Shown here one piece after another: positions 28,117-34,206 of a stretch of DNA of 45,885 bases. Position 1 is the stretch's first letter. Each line of letters begins with the position of its first letter. The notes beneath the pieces were generated by a model. That model did not search any database. It worked only from the letters and a program-made list of their open reading frames with translations, and was not told the origin of the DNA. The position numbers and the translations under genes are program-made. Origin of the DNA: Planctomycetota bacterium (GTDB lineage: Bacteria; Planctomycetota; Planctomycetia; Gemmatales; Gemmataceae); assembly GCA_021807595.1 (NCBI GenBank), contig JAKBCS010000027.1, positions 1-45,885 of the forward strand, given 5' to 3'.

Positions 28117-28314
28117 GTGGAGCGTTTAACAATCAAGTGCGCCAGCTGCGGCAGGCAATGGTTGGCCGTCGCCCCGCTGTCCCTTTACGAACAACAAGCC
28201 GTCGAATCTTGCCCCTGCCCGCACTGCGGAGCCTACACGCTCTGCTGCCGCGAGTTGGTAGACCTCGCGCCCGCACACTACTGGCAAATGGGGCGAACCG
28301 TCCACGCCCACTAA
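28117..28314 (+). CDS. Small zinc-ribbon protein
   Basis: The protein has about 65 residues from GTG 28117, with AAGG 6 bases upstream. A longer frame from 27991 has no ribosome site. Two CxxC knuckles, CASCG near residue 9 and CPHCG near residue 37, make a zinc-ribbon layout, with extra cysteines (CCREL) just after. No wider family is recognised. It is bounded on the right by a pair of REP-like palindromes, directly at the stop codon. Confidence 0.5.
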   Translation: MERLTIKCASCGRQWLAVAPLSLYEQQAVESCPCPHCGAYTLCCRELVDLAPAHYWQMGRTVHAH

Positions 28315-28387
28315 CCGGCAGCTTAAGCTGCCGGGTTAGGGTTTGCACCGCGCAAACTCGGCAGCGTGAGCTGCCGGTTCGCTCCTT
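28315..28387. repeat. REP-like double palindrome, copy 1 (intergenic)
   Basis: There are two palindromes. The first is CCGGCAGCTTAAGCTGCCGG (about 28317-28336), a perfect 20-base palindrome. The second is CGGCAGCGTGAGCTGCCG (about 28363-28380), with stem CGGCAGC and loop GTGA. They are separated by about 26 bases. The same two-palindrome layout recurs at 34222-34285 and, more degraded, at 34870-34930, both inside a coding gene. It sits between convergent genes. Confidence 0.75.
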
Positions 28388-28393
28388 CGGCCA

Positions 28394-29407
28394 TCACATT
28401 TGCATTTCCAGCGCGCGAGCGATCTTGCGGCACTCGGCCATCATGCGGCGGAAGCCTTCGGGGGTCAGCGATTGGTAGCCGTCGCTGAGGGCTTTGTCGG
28501 GGTTGGGGTGAATCTCGACGATCAAACCATCCGCTCCCGCTGCTACCGCCGCGCGCGCCATTGCCGTCACCAAACTGACTTTCCCCGTGCCGTGGCTGGG
28601 ATCGACGACAATGGGCAGGTGCGTGTGTTGATGCAAATAGGGCACGCTGGCCAACGGGAGGGTGAAGCGCGTGTGATCCTCGAAGGTTCGGATGCCGCGC
28701 TCGCAGAGCATCACGCGCGAATTGCCGGTCTTCAGGATGTACTCGGCGGCCAAGAGGAATTCGTCCATCGTCGCGGACGGCCCGCGTTTCAGCAACACCG
28801 GCAGTGTCGATTCGCCGACCGCTTCCAAGAGAGGATAGTTCTGCATGTTGCGCGCGCCGACCTGCAAAACGTCGGCGTACTTGGAGACCAATTCGACTTG
28901 CTCTTTGGCCATGATTTCGGTGACGACGGCCAAGCCGGTGGCATCGCGGGCCTCGGCGAGCAATTCCAATCCTTTTTCTTTCATCCCCTGAAAGCTGTAG
29001 GGGCTGGTGCGCGGTTTGAACGCGCCGCCCCGGAGACCCGCCGCGCCGGCCTCCTTCACGACGTGAGCCACCTCTAAAATTTGCTGACGACTTTCGACCG
29101 AACACGGCCCGGCGATGACGCCGATCTGTCCGCCGCCGACGCGCAGGCCGCGCGTCTCGACCACAGTAGGCTCTTTTTTCACTTCGGTACTGGCCATCTT
29201 GTACGGCGCGAGGATAGGAACCACTTTGTCCACTCCTTCCAGCGTTTCCAGCGCTTGCTTGGCCCCGTCGCGTTTTTCGCCGAGCGCGGCCACTACGGTT
29301 AGCTCGGTGCCTTCGATAACGTGACTGCGCAAACCCAGTTGCTCGATGTGTTCGATCACGCCGTCGATCTGCCACTTCGCTGCGCCTTCTTTCATAACCA
29401 CGATCAT
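28394..29407 (-). CDS. aroF: 3-deoxy-7-phosphoheptulonate synthase (DAHP synthase)
   Basis: The protein has 337 residues from ATG 29407 ([11 protein letters not shown]), with GAGGAG upstream; the longer frame start is unlikely. It is the shorter, Thermotoga/Bacillus-like type of DAHP synthase. An N-terminal ferredoxin-like regulatory domain (residues 1-70) precedes the TIM barrel, with GPCSVES and [16 protein letters not shown] as substrate-binding segments and DPSHGTGK for metal and substrate. The enzyme condenses phosphoenolpyruvate and erythrose 4-phosphate, the first step of aromatic amino acid synthesis. The N-terminal domain probably mediates feedback inhibition. Transcription appears to be controlled by an unusual leader with two terminators (29459-29826). 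Confidence 0.96.
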   Translation of the reverse strand: MIVVMKEGAAKWQIDGVIEHIEQLGLRSHVIEGTELTVVAALGEKRDGAKQALETLEGVDKVVPILAPYKMASTEVKKEPTVVETRGLRVGGGQIGVIAGPCSVESRQQILEVAHVVKEAGAAGLRGGAFKPRTSPYSFQGMKEKGLELLAEARDATGLAVVTEIMAKEQVELVSKYADVLQVGARNMQNYPLLEAVGESTLPVLLKRGPSATMDEFLLAAEYILKTGNSRVMLCERGIRTFEDHTRFTLPLASVPYLHQHTHLPIVVDPSHGTGKVSLVTAMARAAVAAGADGLIVEIHPNPDKALSDGYQSLTPEGFRRMMAECRKIARALEMQM

Positions 29408-29458
29408 ATCCGTGTCTCCTCGATCTCCCCGCGCTTGCGCTTCGGGACGTTCTGTCAA

Positions 29459-29495
29459 CAAAAAAAGCCTCTGGAACCGGGTGGGTTCCAGAGGC
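29459..29495 (-). terminator. Strong intrinsic terminator in the aroF leader (distal)
   Basis: On the minus strand GCCTCTGGAACC (29495-29484) and GGTTCCAGAGGC (29478-29467) form a perfect 12-bp stem with a 5-base loop, followed by seven T residues (29466-29460). It lies only about 50 bases upstream of the aroF start, so it must be bypassed for aroF expression from the upstream promoter. Confidence 0.85.
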
Positions 29496-29528
29496 TTGCC
29501 GATTCACGATGCAAAGTCAGTGAGCGGT

Positions 29529-29581
29529 CGTACTCCGGAAGTCCCACGGAGGGGAGTTGGTAAACCACCAAAAGGAGTACG
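29529..29581 (-). other. Potential three-way-junction RNA between the two leader terminators
   Basis: An 8-bp stem CGTACTCC/GGAGTACG (29529-29536 with 29574-29581) closes a small hairpin TTGGT/ACCAA (29557-29561 with 29567-29571, 5-base loop) and a weaker TCCG/CGGA hairpin. It precedes the strong distal terminator and could be an aptamer or a second regulatory domain. No known riboswitch class is recognised. Confidence 0.4.
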
Positions 29582-29610
29582 CATATGCCGGCATGATAGA
29601 GTCTCAATGC

Positions 29611-29650
29611 GAAGAAAGAGAGACCCCGATGAGATTTCATCGGGGTCTCT
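29611..29650 (-). terminator. Intrinsic terminator in the aroF leader (proximal)
   Basis: A perfect 14-bp stem AGAGACCCCGATGA/TCATCGGGGTCTCT (29650-29637 with 29632-29619), loop AATC, is followed by the T-rich CTTTCTTC. Its first arm can alternatively pair with the upstream segment at 29754-29738. Confidence 0.8.
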
Positions 29651-29691
29651 AACAAAGTTGGCTGCACCCGACGGCAGCCCGTCGGCCGCAT

Positions 29692-29724
29692 CTAGTGCAG
29701 CCCCACCTGGTTGCTTTTACACAC
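29692..29724 (-). CDS. Possible 10-residue leader peptide of aroF
   Basis: GTG 29724 opens a 10-codon frame, MCKSNQVGLH, ending in TAG at 29692. The Shine-Dalgarno AAGGAGGTGATC (29738-29727) is a full 12-base complement of the 16S rRNA 3' end, with 7 bases from GGAGG to the start. The last codons overlap the outer arm of the nested hairpin, so translation would open it. There are no Trp, Phe or Tyr codons, so classical aromatic attenuation is not apparent. The same bases might instead act as a ribosome-binding decoy. Confidence 0.4.
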   Translation of the reverse strand: MCKSNQVGLH

Positions 29725-29832
29725 GCGATCACCTCCTTTTGTTAGGGTCTCCCCGCCCTCCGCGAGAAACCACTCTCCTCGGAGCGGCAAGCCTTAACCC
29801 CTCGCACCACGTTCGTGCGAGACGACATAACT

Positions 29833-29860
29833 ATTCTAACCGATCCAGAGAGCGGGTCAA
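29833..29860 (-). promoter_or_regulatory. Promoter of the aroF leader transcript
   Basis: On the minus strand TTGACC (29860-29855) and TAGAAT (29838-29833) are separated by 16 bases; each hexamer differs from consensus at one position. The start near 29826 coincides with the beginning of the first leader hairpin. Confidence 0.65.
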
Positions 29861-30024
29861 GCAAGCAACCCTGGAAATCGTCGAGGTCGGCGGGCGTGGA
29901 AGATTTGAAAGGCGGATTGTCGATATTTTCCTCTGGCAGATGGCGGCCTTGGCGCGCACAATGTAGGGAGTGGCTATCCGAGCGTAAGGACGAACCCCCC
30001 AAAGCTGAAAAGGGAGGATCGAGT

Positions 30025-30861
30025 ATGTGGACTAGTTTGGCCTTGATGACGGCTCTGAGTTGGACCCCGGCGCAGGCGAACCAACTCGAATTGAAAAACG
30101 CGCGCTTCACTTATGGCATCCTCGGCCAAGAGCGCAAGGAGTCGACGTTTATCCCCGGCGACATGGTGGTTTTGGCCTTTGATATTGAGGGGCTTAAAAC
30201 GGCAGACGACGGCAGCGCGACTTACAGCATGTCCATGAAACTCTTCCACAATAAAGAGGCGAAGCCCGTCTTGGAAAAAGTGCCGCAACGGATGACGGTC
30301 GTGAACACGCTCGGCGGCAATCGACTGCCCTCGTTCGCCCTGACGAATCTGTTCACCGATGCCGAGACCGGCGATTACACCATGTCCATCGTCGTCGAGG
30401 ACGTTCTCGCCAAGGTCAGCGCCAAATTGGAGCGCACCTTCAAGGTCAAGCCGCTCGAATTCGGCATCGTTCGAGTCGGATTCGTGTATAGCCAACTCAA
30501 TGAGGAACAGGCGGGCGGCCCGCCGCATCTGGCTCCGCCGTTGGCCGTCCCCGGTCAAAATCTTATGCTCAATTTCTCGGTAGTCGGTTTCAAGATGGCC
30601 GGTGCCAAGGATCAGCCCGATGTAGCGGTTACGATGGTCGTCGAGGATGAAGCCGGCAAACCCGTGCTGAAAAAGCCGTTCAGCGGCAAAGCCACCGAAA
30701 TCGACGACGAATTGAAGAAGCTGAAGATCATCCCCTTCCAAGTGCCGGTGCAAATCAATCGCTCCGGCAAGTTTAAGATCGTCATCACCGTCGAGGATAA
30801 GCATTCCGGTGGGAAGTCGATTTCTCAATCGCTGGACCTGAAGGCGATTGAGGTCAATTGA
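30025..30861 (+). CDS. Exported protein of unknown function
   Basis: The protein has 278 residues from ATG 30025, preceded by AGGGAGGA; a longer frame from 29815 runs through the aroF promoter region and is not supported. The signal peptide is MWTSLALMTALSWTPAQA. The mature part is rich in alternating hydrophobic and polar residues and seems to be two similar beta-sandwich-like halves (about residues 20-135 and 145-278), each ending in phrases like DYTMSIVVEDVLA and KFKIVITVEDKHS. This internal similarity is by eye. No family or active site is recognised. It heads a four-gene plus-strand group. Confidence 0.7.
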   Translation: MWTSLALMTALSWTPAQANQLELKNARFTYGILGQERKESTFIPGDMVVLAFDIEGLKTADDGSATYSMSMKLFHNKEAKPVLEKVPQRMTVVNTLGGNRLPSFALTNLFTDAETGDYTMSIVVEDVLAKVSAKLERTFKVKPLEFGIVRVGFVYSQLNEEQAGGPPHLAPPLAVPGQNLMLNFSVVGFKMAGAKDQPDVAVTMVVEDEAGKPVLKKPFSGKATEIDDELKKLKIIPFQVPVQINRSGKFKIVITVEDKHSGGKSISQSLDLKAIEVN

Positions 30862-30930
30862 GGTCAAAGGAAGGCGAGCGAGTCCGCGTCGGCGTCCCGC
30901 TCGCCGTTTTTGTTCTGGAGACGATCTACG

Positions 30931-31542
30931 ATGAGTCAGCTGCAAGATCGCATCGCTCAGTTTCGCAAAATGGCCAACGACGATCCCGACAACGAGTTGG
31001 GGCACTATCGTCTCGGTCAATTGTTGGCCGAAGCAGGAGAACACGCCGAGGCCGTCGGAGCCTTTCGCCGCACGCTGGAACTGAGTCCACGGTTTTCCAA
31101 AGTGTATCACCTGTTGGCTCAAAGTCTCTTGGCGAATCAGCAGCGCGACGAAGCACTCGCCGCGCTTCGCCAAGGGTTTGACGTGGCCGACGAGCAGGGC
31201 GACAACATGCCGCGCGACGCCATGTCGCGCATGCTCACGGAACTGGGCGAGCCTGAGCCGGTCTCGAAAAAAATACCGACGAGCGCTCCCCAAGGCATCG
31301 GCGGCTTTCGCTGTCAGCGTCCGGGCTGCTGGGTCGGCGACCGCGCTCGCCAACTCGACAGACCACCCATCGGCGACGAGGTCGGCCAACGCATTTACGA
31401 GTCGGTCTGCTCCGATTGCTGGATGGATTGGGTCCGCAATTACAGCGTCAAGGTCATCAACGAGTTGCGGCTCGATCTCAGTTCGGAGCGCGGCCAAGAA
31501 GAGTACGACCGCTATATGCGCGAGTTTCTCGGTCTCGATTGA
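30931..31542 (+). CDS. Fusion of TPR repeats with an iron-trafficking (YggX-like) domain
   Basis: The protein has 203 residues from ATG 30931, with GGAG upstream. Residues 5-95 hold two to three TPR units (NELGHYRLGQLLAEAGEHAE and following). Residues 120-203 resemble the Fe(2+)-trafficking family (PF04362): GQRIYESVCSDCWMDWVRNY, VINELRLDLSS and EYDRYMREFLG, with CQRPGC and CSDC as two cysteine pairs. Classical YggX is about 90 residues with one conserved Cys; this version has four, suggesting metal binding. Free YggX protects Fe-S proteins in Escherichia coli and Salmonella. Here the TPR part would add a docking platform. It lies 69 bases after the exported-protein gene and 11 bases before the PSP1 gene. 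Confidence 0.8.
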   Translation: MSQLQDRIAQFRKMANDDPDNELGHYRLGQLLAEAGEHAEAVGAFRRTLELSPRFSKVYHLLAQSLLANQQRDEALAALRQGFDVADEQGDNMPRDAMSRMLTELGEPEPVSKKIPTSAPQGIGGFRCQRPGCWVGDRARQLDRPPIGDEVGQRIYESVCSDCWMDWVRNYSVKVINELRLDLSSERGQEEYDRYMREFLGLD

Positions 31543-31553
31543 GGCGGTGAGCG

Positions 31554-32192
31554 ATGGAGGTGGAAGAATACCTGCTGAGCTTCGGGCAGAGCGGCGAATT
31601 CGGTCGCTTTCGTGCTGCCGCGTCGTTGCAGCTTCGCCGCGGCGATCGGATGGTGGTGCGCGGACCGCGCGGCATCGAAATCGGCGAAGTGTTGCGTCCG
31701 GCCGCGCCGGGTCATGCCCTCTTTTTACCCAATACCTCGGTCGGACAGGTGTTGCGCCGCCTCACCGAAGAGGATCGACGAACCGAGCGCGAGATGCGGC
31801 TTCGTTCGCAGCGCTTGTTCGAGCGCGCCCAAACGTTGGTCGAGGAATTGGGCTTGCCTCTACTGTTGCTCGACGCGGAAATTCTGCTCGATGGCGAACG
31901 TGCGATGTTGCATCATTTGCGCGGCGGAGAGTGCGACGTGAGGCCGTTGGTGTCCGCGCTCTCCGTCGAGTTCGGGCTGCATCTCGCGCCGATCGACCTG
32001 GGCGGATCGCCCCAGACGGATCTTGAGGCCGGCTGCGGTCGTCCGGATTGCGGCGGGGGACAAGCCGGCGATTGTACCTCGTGCGGCAGCGGCGGATGCG
32101 GCAGTTGCGGCGAAGGGAAGCCTCAAGAGAGCGAATCGACCTTTGCTGAGCGGCGCGAACAGATCGACCGCCGACGAACCGCCCTGTTATGA
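31554..32192 (+). CDS. PSP1-domain protein (RicT/YaaT-like) with Cys-rich tail
   Basis: The protein has 212 residues. The first 130 resemble the PSP1 C-terminal domain (PF04468) of RicT/YaaT: RRGDRMVVRGPRGIEIGEVL, then LLLLDAEILLDGERAMLHHL and the following FGLHLAPIDLG. The tail (about residues 160-190) carries seven cysteines in CGRPDC, CTSCGSGGCGSCG. RicT proteins bind Fe-S clusters with partner proteins and affect RNA processing, so the tail may bind a cluster or metal, although its spacing differs from RicT. The gene follows the iron-trafficking fusion by 11 bases, which supports an iron-related theme. The exact role is inferred. Confidence 0.75.
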   Translation: MEVEEYLLSFGQSGEFGRFRAAASLQLRRGDRMVVRGPRGIEIGEVLRPAAPGHALFLPNTSVGQVLRRLTEEDRRTEREMRLRSQRLFERAQTLVEELGLPLLLLDAEILLDGERAMLHHLRGGECDVRPLVSALSVEFGLHLAPIDLGGSPQTDLEAGCGRPDCGGGQAGDCTSCGSGGCGSCGEGKPQESESTFAERREQIDRRRTALL

Positions 32193-32223
32193 CGTTGCCC
32201 GTTGTGAAAAGAGGGAGTCAGAG

Positions 32224-32667
32224 ATGGTTCCGCTGCCGCGCATTCTCATTGCCGACGATGATCCGCTTGGCACCGAGTTGCTCGAAGCCTATCTCGGCGA
32301 GAGTGAATACGATCTTCGTACTGCGGGCGACGGCGAACAGGCGTTGCAACTCGTCGCTTCCTGGAAGCCGGACTTGATCCTGCTCGACGTGATGATGCCT
32401 CGCATCAGCGGCTTCGAGGTTTGCAAAAGTTTGCGCTCCGATCCCGCCACGCGCGACATTTCGATCCTCATGATTACGGCGCTCGATCAACCCAGCGACA
32501 TGGATCGCGCCGTCGAGGCCGGCACCGACGATTTTATTTCCAAACCCATCAACAAAACCGAACTGCTCCTGCGCGTCCGCTCGCTGTTGCGCAGCCGCCA
32601 GAATCAACTCGGCCTCGATCGCACCCTCGCCTACATTGAAGGCGTCGAACACGGCAAGCCCAATTAG
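32224..32667 (+). CDS. Single-domain response regulator (receiver only)
   Basis: The protein has 147 residues from ATG 32224 with GAGGGA upstream. Receiver motifs: acidic pocket Asp11/Asp12, phosphoacceptor Asp55 in LILLDVMMPR, Thr85 in LMITALD, and Lys107 in FISKPIN. About 25 residues follow the domain with no DNA-binding or output region. It probably acts through protein contacts, in the manner of CheY or Spo0F. A histidine kinase ends 79 bases away on the opposite strand; the pairing is plausible but not proven. Confidence 0.92.
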   Translation: MVPLPRILIADDDPLGTELLEAYLGESEYDLRTAGDGEQALQLVASWKPDLILLDVMMPRISGFEVCKSLRSDPATRDISILMITALDQPSDMDRAVEAGTDDFISKPINKTELLLRVRSLLRSRQNQLGLDRTLAYIEGVEHGKPN

Positions 32668-32745
32668 CGCCATCGCCGCGCTAGGGCTAGAAAAAGCGCA
32701 TCTGGAATGTATCCAATGTTCCGTCAACTCGGATGAGGTAGACGC

Positions 32746-34206
32746 TCACAGGGGCAGGGCGACCCGAAATACCGCGCCCCAATCAACCGCTCGGTCCAGT
32801 TCGATGGTTCCGTTGTGTTGCTGTACGATCTCACGGCAGAGCGCCAGGCCCAGACCCGCGCCATCCGGGCGCGTGCTGCGAAACGGCTCGAAGAGATGAG
32901 GCAATTCTTGTGGAGATATACCGGGTCCGGTATCGGCTACGGAAAGCTCGATGCGCGGCGGACTTTCGAGTCGGCGCGTGCGGCACAGCAGCGTACCGCC
33001 GTTCGGCATCGCCTGCAACGCATTGGTCGTCAAATTGAGAACGACTTGCTGAAACGTCTGGCCTGAACCCAAGAGCGGCGGCAAATCCGACGCTAGTTCG
33101 GTTCGCAAATCGACGTGTTGCGCCTCGGCCTGGGCGCGCAGGAGCGTCAATGTTTCCTCGACGACGGCGTTCATGTCCACGGGTCGGCGCGCTTCGTGGC
33201 CGGAACGAACGAAGAACAACAGTCGGCCAACCAGGGCGTTGAGGCGATCGACCCCGTGGAGAACCGCTTCCAAGGTCGATGGATCGCGGCTTCGTTCGGG
33301 AAGTCGTTGATAGAGTTGTACGGTTGAGCGGATGGCGGCGAGGGGATTGCGCACCTCGTGGGCAACCCCGGCCAACAGTTTGCCCAAAGCGGCGAGATGC
33401 TCGGATCGGCGCAGTTCTTCGCGGAGTAACTCGCGCTGTTGGCGTTCGCGGCGGAGATTGTGCCCCAGAGTGATCGTCAACAACAGAGAAACGACGATAC
33501 CGGCCAAAGCCAAGATCGCCGACGTTAGATAGCGGTGTAAATCCGAAGCCAGGTGTTCGGGGCGCGTCAATCGCGTCATCACCCAGGTACTCATCGCCGC
33601 GGGACGCCTCTGTCCCACAGGTTCGGTGACCACCAAAACGCGGCTGGGTGGGAGCTCGGTAATCTGGACGATGGGTGCGACATCGAGCGGAACATTCAGA
33701 CTGGCTTTGCATTGGGCATAGATGGAATCGCGCTCGTTGGGAGGCGGTTCGCGGCGCGCGGGAATCTCGGCATCCTCGAGGGGAAGCGGACGCTTCCCTC
33801 GCCCCTTTTTTCCCTGCGGAGGTTTACCCGGTGGTGGCGGCGGCTCGGAAGATCCGTGTGGATTGTTGGGAAAGGCGAAGCCGGTGAACTGATTCCACTC
33901 GCCGCCGAGATAAAATCCGCCCTCGACGCCGTACAAGTCGGACAGTGCCTCGTTCGCGATGGCAGCCAGACGCCGGTGCCATTCTCCGGGCGCTTTTTTG
34001 CGGCGGAGATCGTCGGGATTGTCGAGCAGGGAAGCGGCAGACTCGGCCATGCGCCGGCTGGCGGCGATCAACTGCCTTTGCAACTCGGCTTCATGGCCCG
34101 GCACGGACACTGCCGCCAGACTGCTCGACAGCAGGGCGATCAGAGAGGCGGCAAACAATAGCCCCACCAACACGACTTGCCAGCGAAGACCGAACCGTTC
34201 GCTCAT
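32746..34206 (-). CDS. Membrane sensor histidine kinase
   Basis: The protein has 486 residues from ATG 34206, whose ATGA overlaps the stop of the upstream MFS gene. Two transmembrane helices (about 10-32 and 227-247) enclose a sensor region of about 190 residues that includes a Pro/Lys-rich insert (EPPPPPGKPPQGKKGRGKR, about 121-139). A HisKA domain carries the phosphorylated His283 in GVAHEVRNPLA. The ATPase domain has N-box NLTTNALQAM, G1 DTGPGIS and G2 GAGLGLALC. It is a class I kinase of NtrB-like type. Coupling to transporter genes suggests it senses something related to their cargo or membrane state. The convergent receiver protein is a candidate partner. Confidence 0.93.
   Translation of the reverse strand: MSERFGLRWQVVLVGLLFAASLIALLSSSLAAVSVPGHEAELQRQLIAASRRMAESAASLLDNPDDLRRKKAPGEWHRRLAAIANEALSDLYGVEGGFYLGGEWNQFTGFAFPNNPHGSSEPPPPPGKPPQGKKGRGKRPLPLEDAEIPARREPPPNERDSIYAQCKASLNVPLDVAPIVQITELPPSRVLVVTEPVGQRRPAAMSTWVMTRLTRPEHLASDLHRYLTSAILALAGIVVSLLLTITLGHNLRRERQQRELLREELRRSEHLAALGKLLAGVAHEVRNPLAAIRSTVQLYQRLPERSRDPSTLEAVLHGVDRLNALVGRLLFFVRSGHEARRPVDMNAVVEETLTLLRAQAEAQHVDLRTELASDLPPLLGSGQTFQQVVLNLTTNALQAMPNGGTLLCRTRRLESPPRIELSVADTGPGISPQELPHLFEPFRSTRPDGAGLGLALCREIVQQHNGTIELDRAVDWGAVFRVALPL

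Larger units (their letters stand above)
29605..29826 (-). promoter_or_regulatory. Structured aroF leader with terminator/anti-terminator arrangement
   Basis: Reading the minus strand from about 29826: a 7-bp hairpin CTCGCAC/GTGCGAG (29821-29801); then segment A, GGGG...CTAACAAA (29754-29738); then a perfect Shine-Dalgarno and a 10-codon ORF; then a nested hairpin GGCTGCAC/GTGCAGCC with an inner CCGACGG/CCGTCGG (29702-29660); then segment B, TTTGTTAGAGACCCC (29656-29642). Segment A can pair with B (8 bp plus 4 bp around an internal loop). B overlaps the first arm of the terminator at 29650-29619 by 9 bases, so the two folds exclude each other. This is the logic of an attenuator or riboswitch. 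The signal is unknown: the ORF has no aromatic codons. Confidence 0.6.

Noticed and set aside
29727-29740. Apparent 16S rRNA 3' end (GATCACCTCCTTTT) on the plus strand
   Set aside because: The flanking bases do not match helix 45 or the rest of 16S rRNA. The match is explained by a perfect Shine-Dalgarno on the minus strand.
29459-29830. T-box riboswitch upstream of aroF
   Set aside because: A GGTGG motif is present but the conserved T-box core sequence and specifier stem are not, and T-boxes are not known from Planctomycetota.
29974-31497. 507-codon minus-strand frame opposite the exported and iron-trafficking genes
   Set aside because: Antisense to two genes with good starts and recognised motifs.
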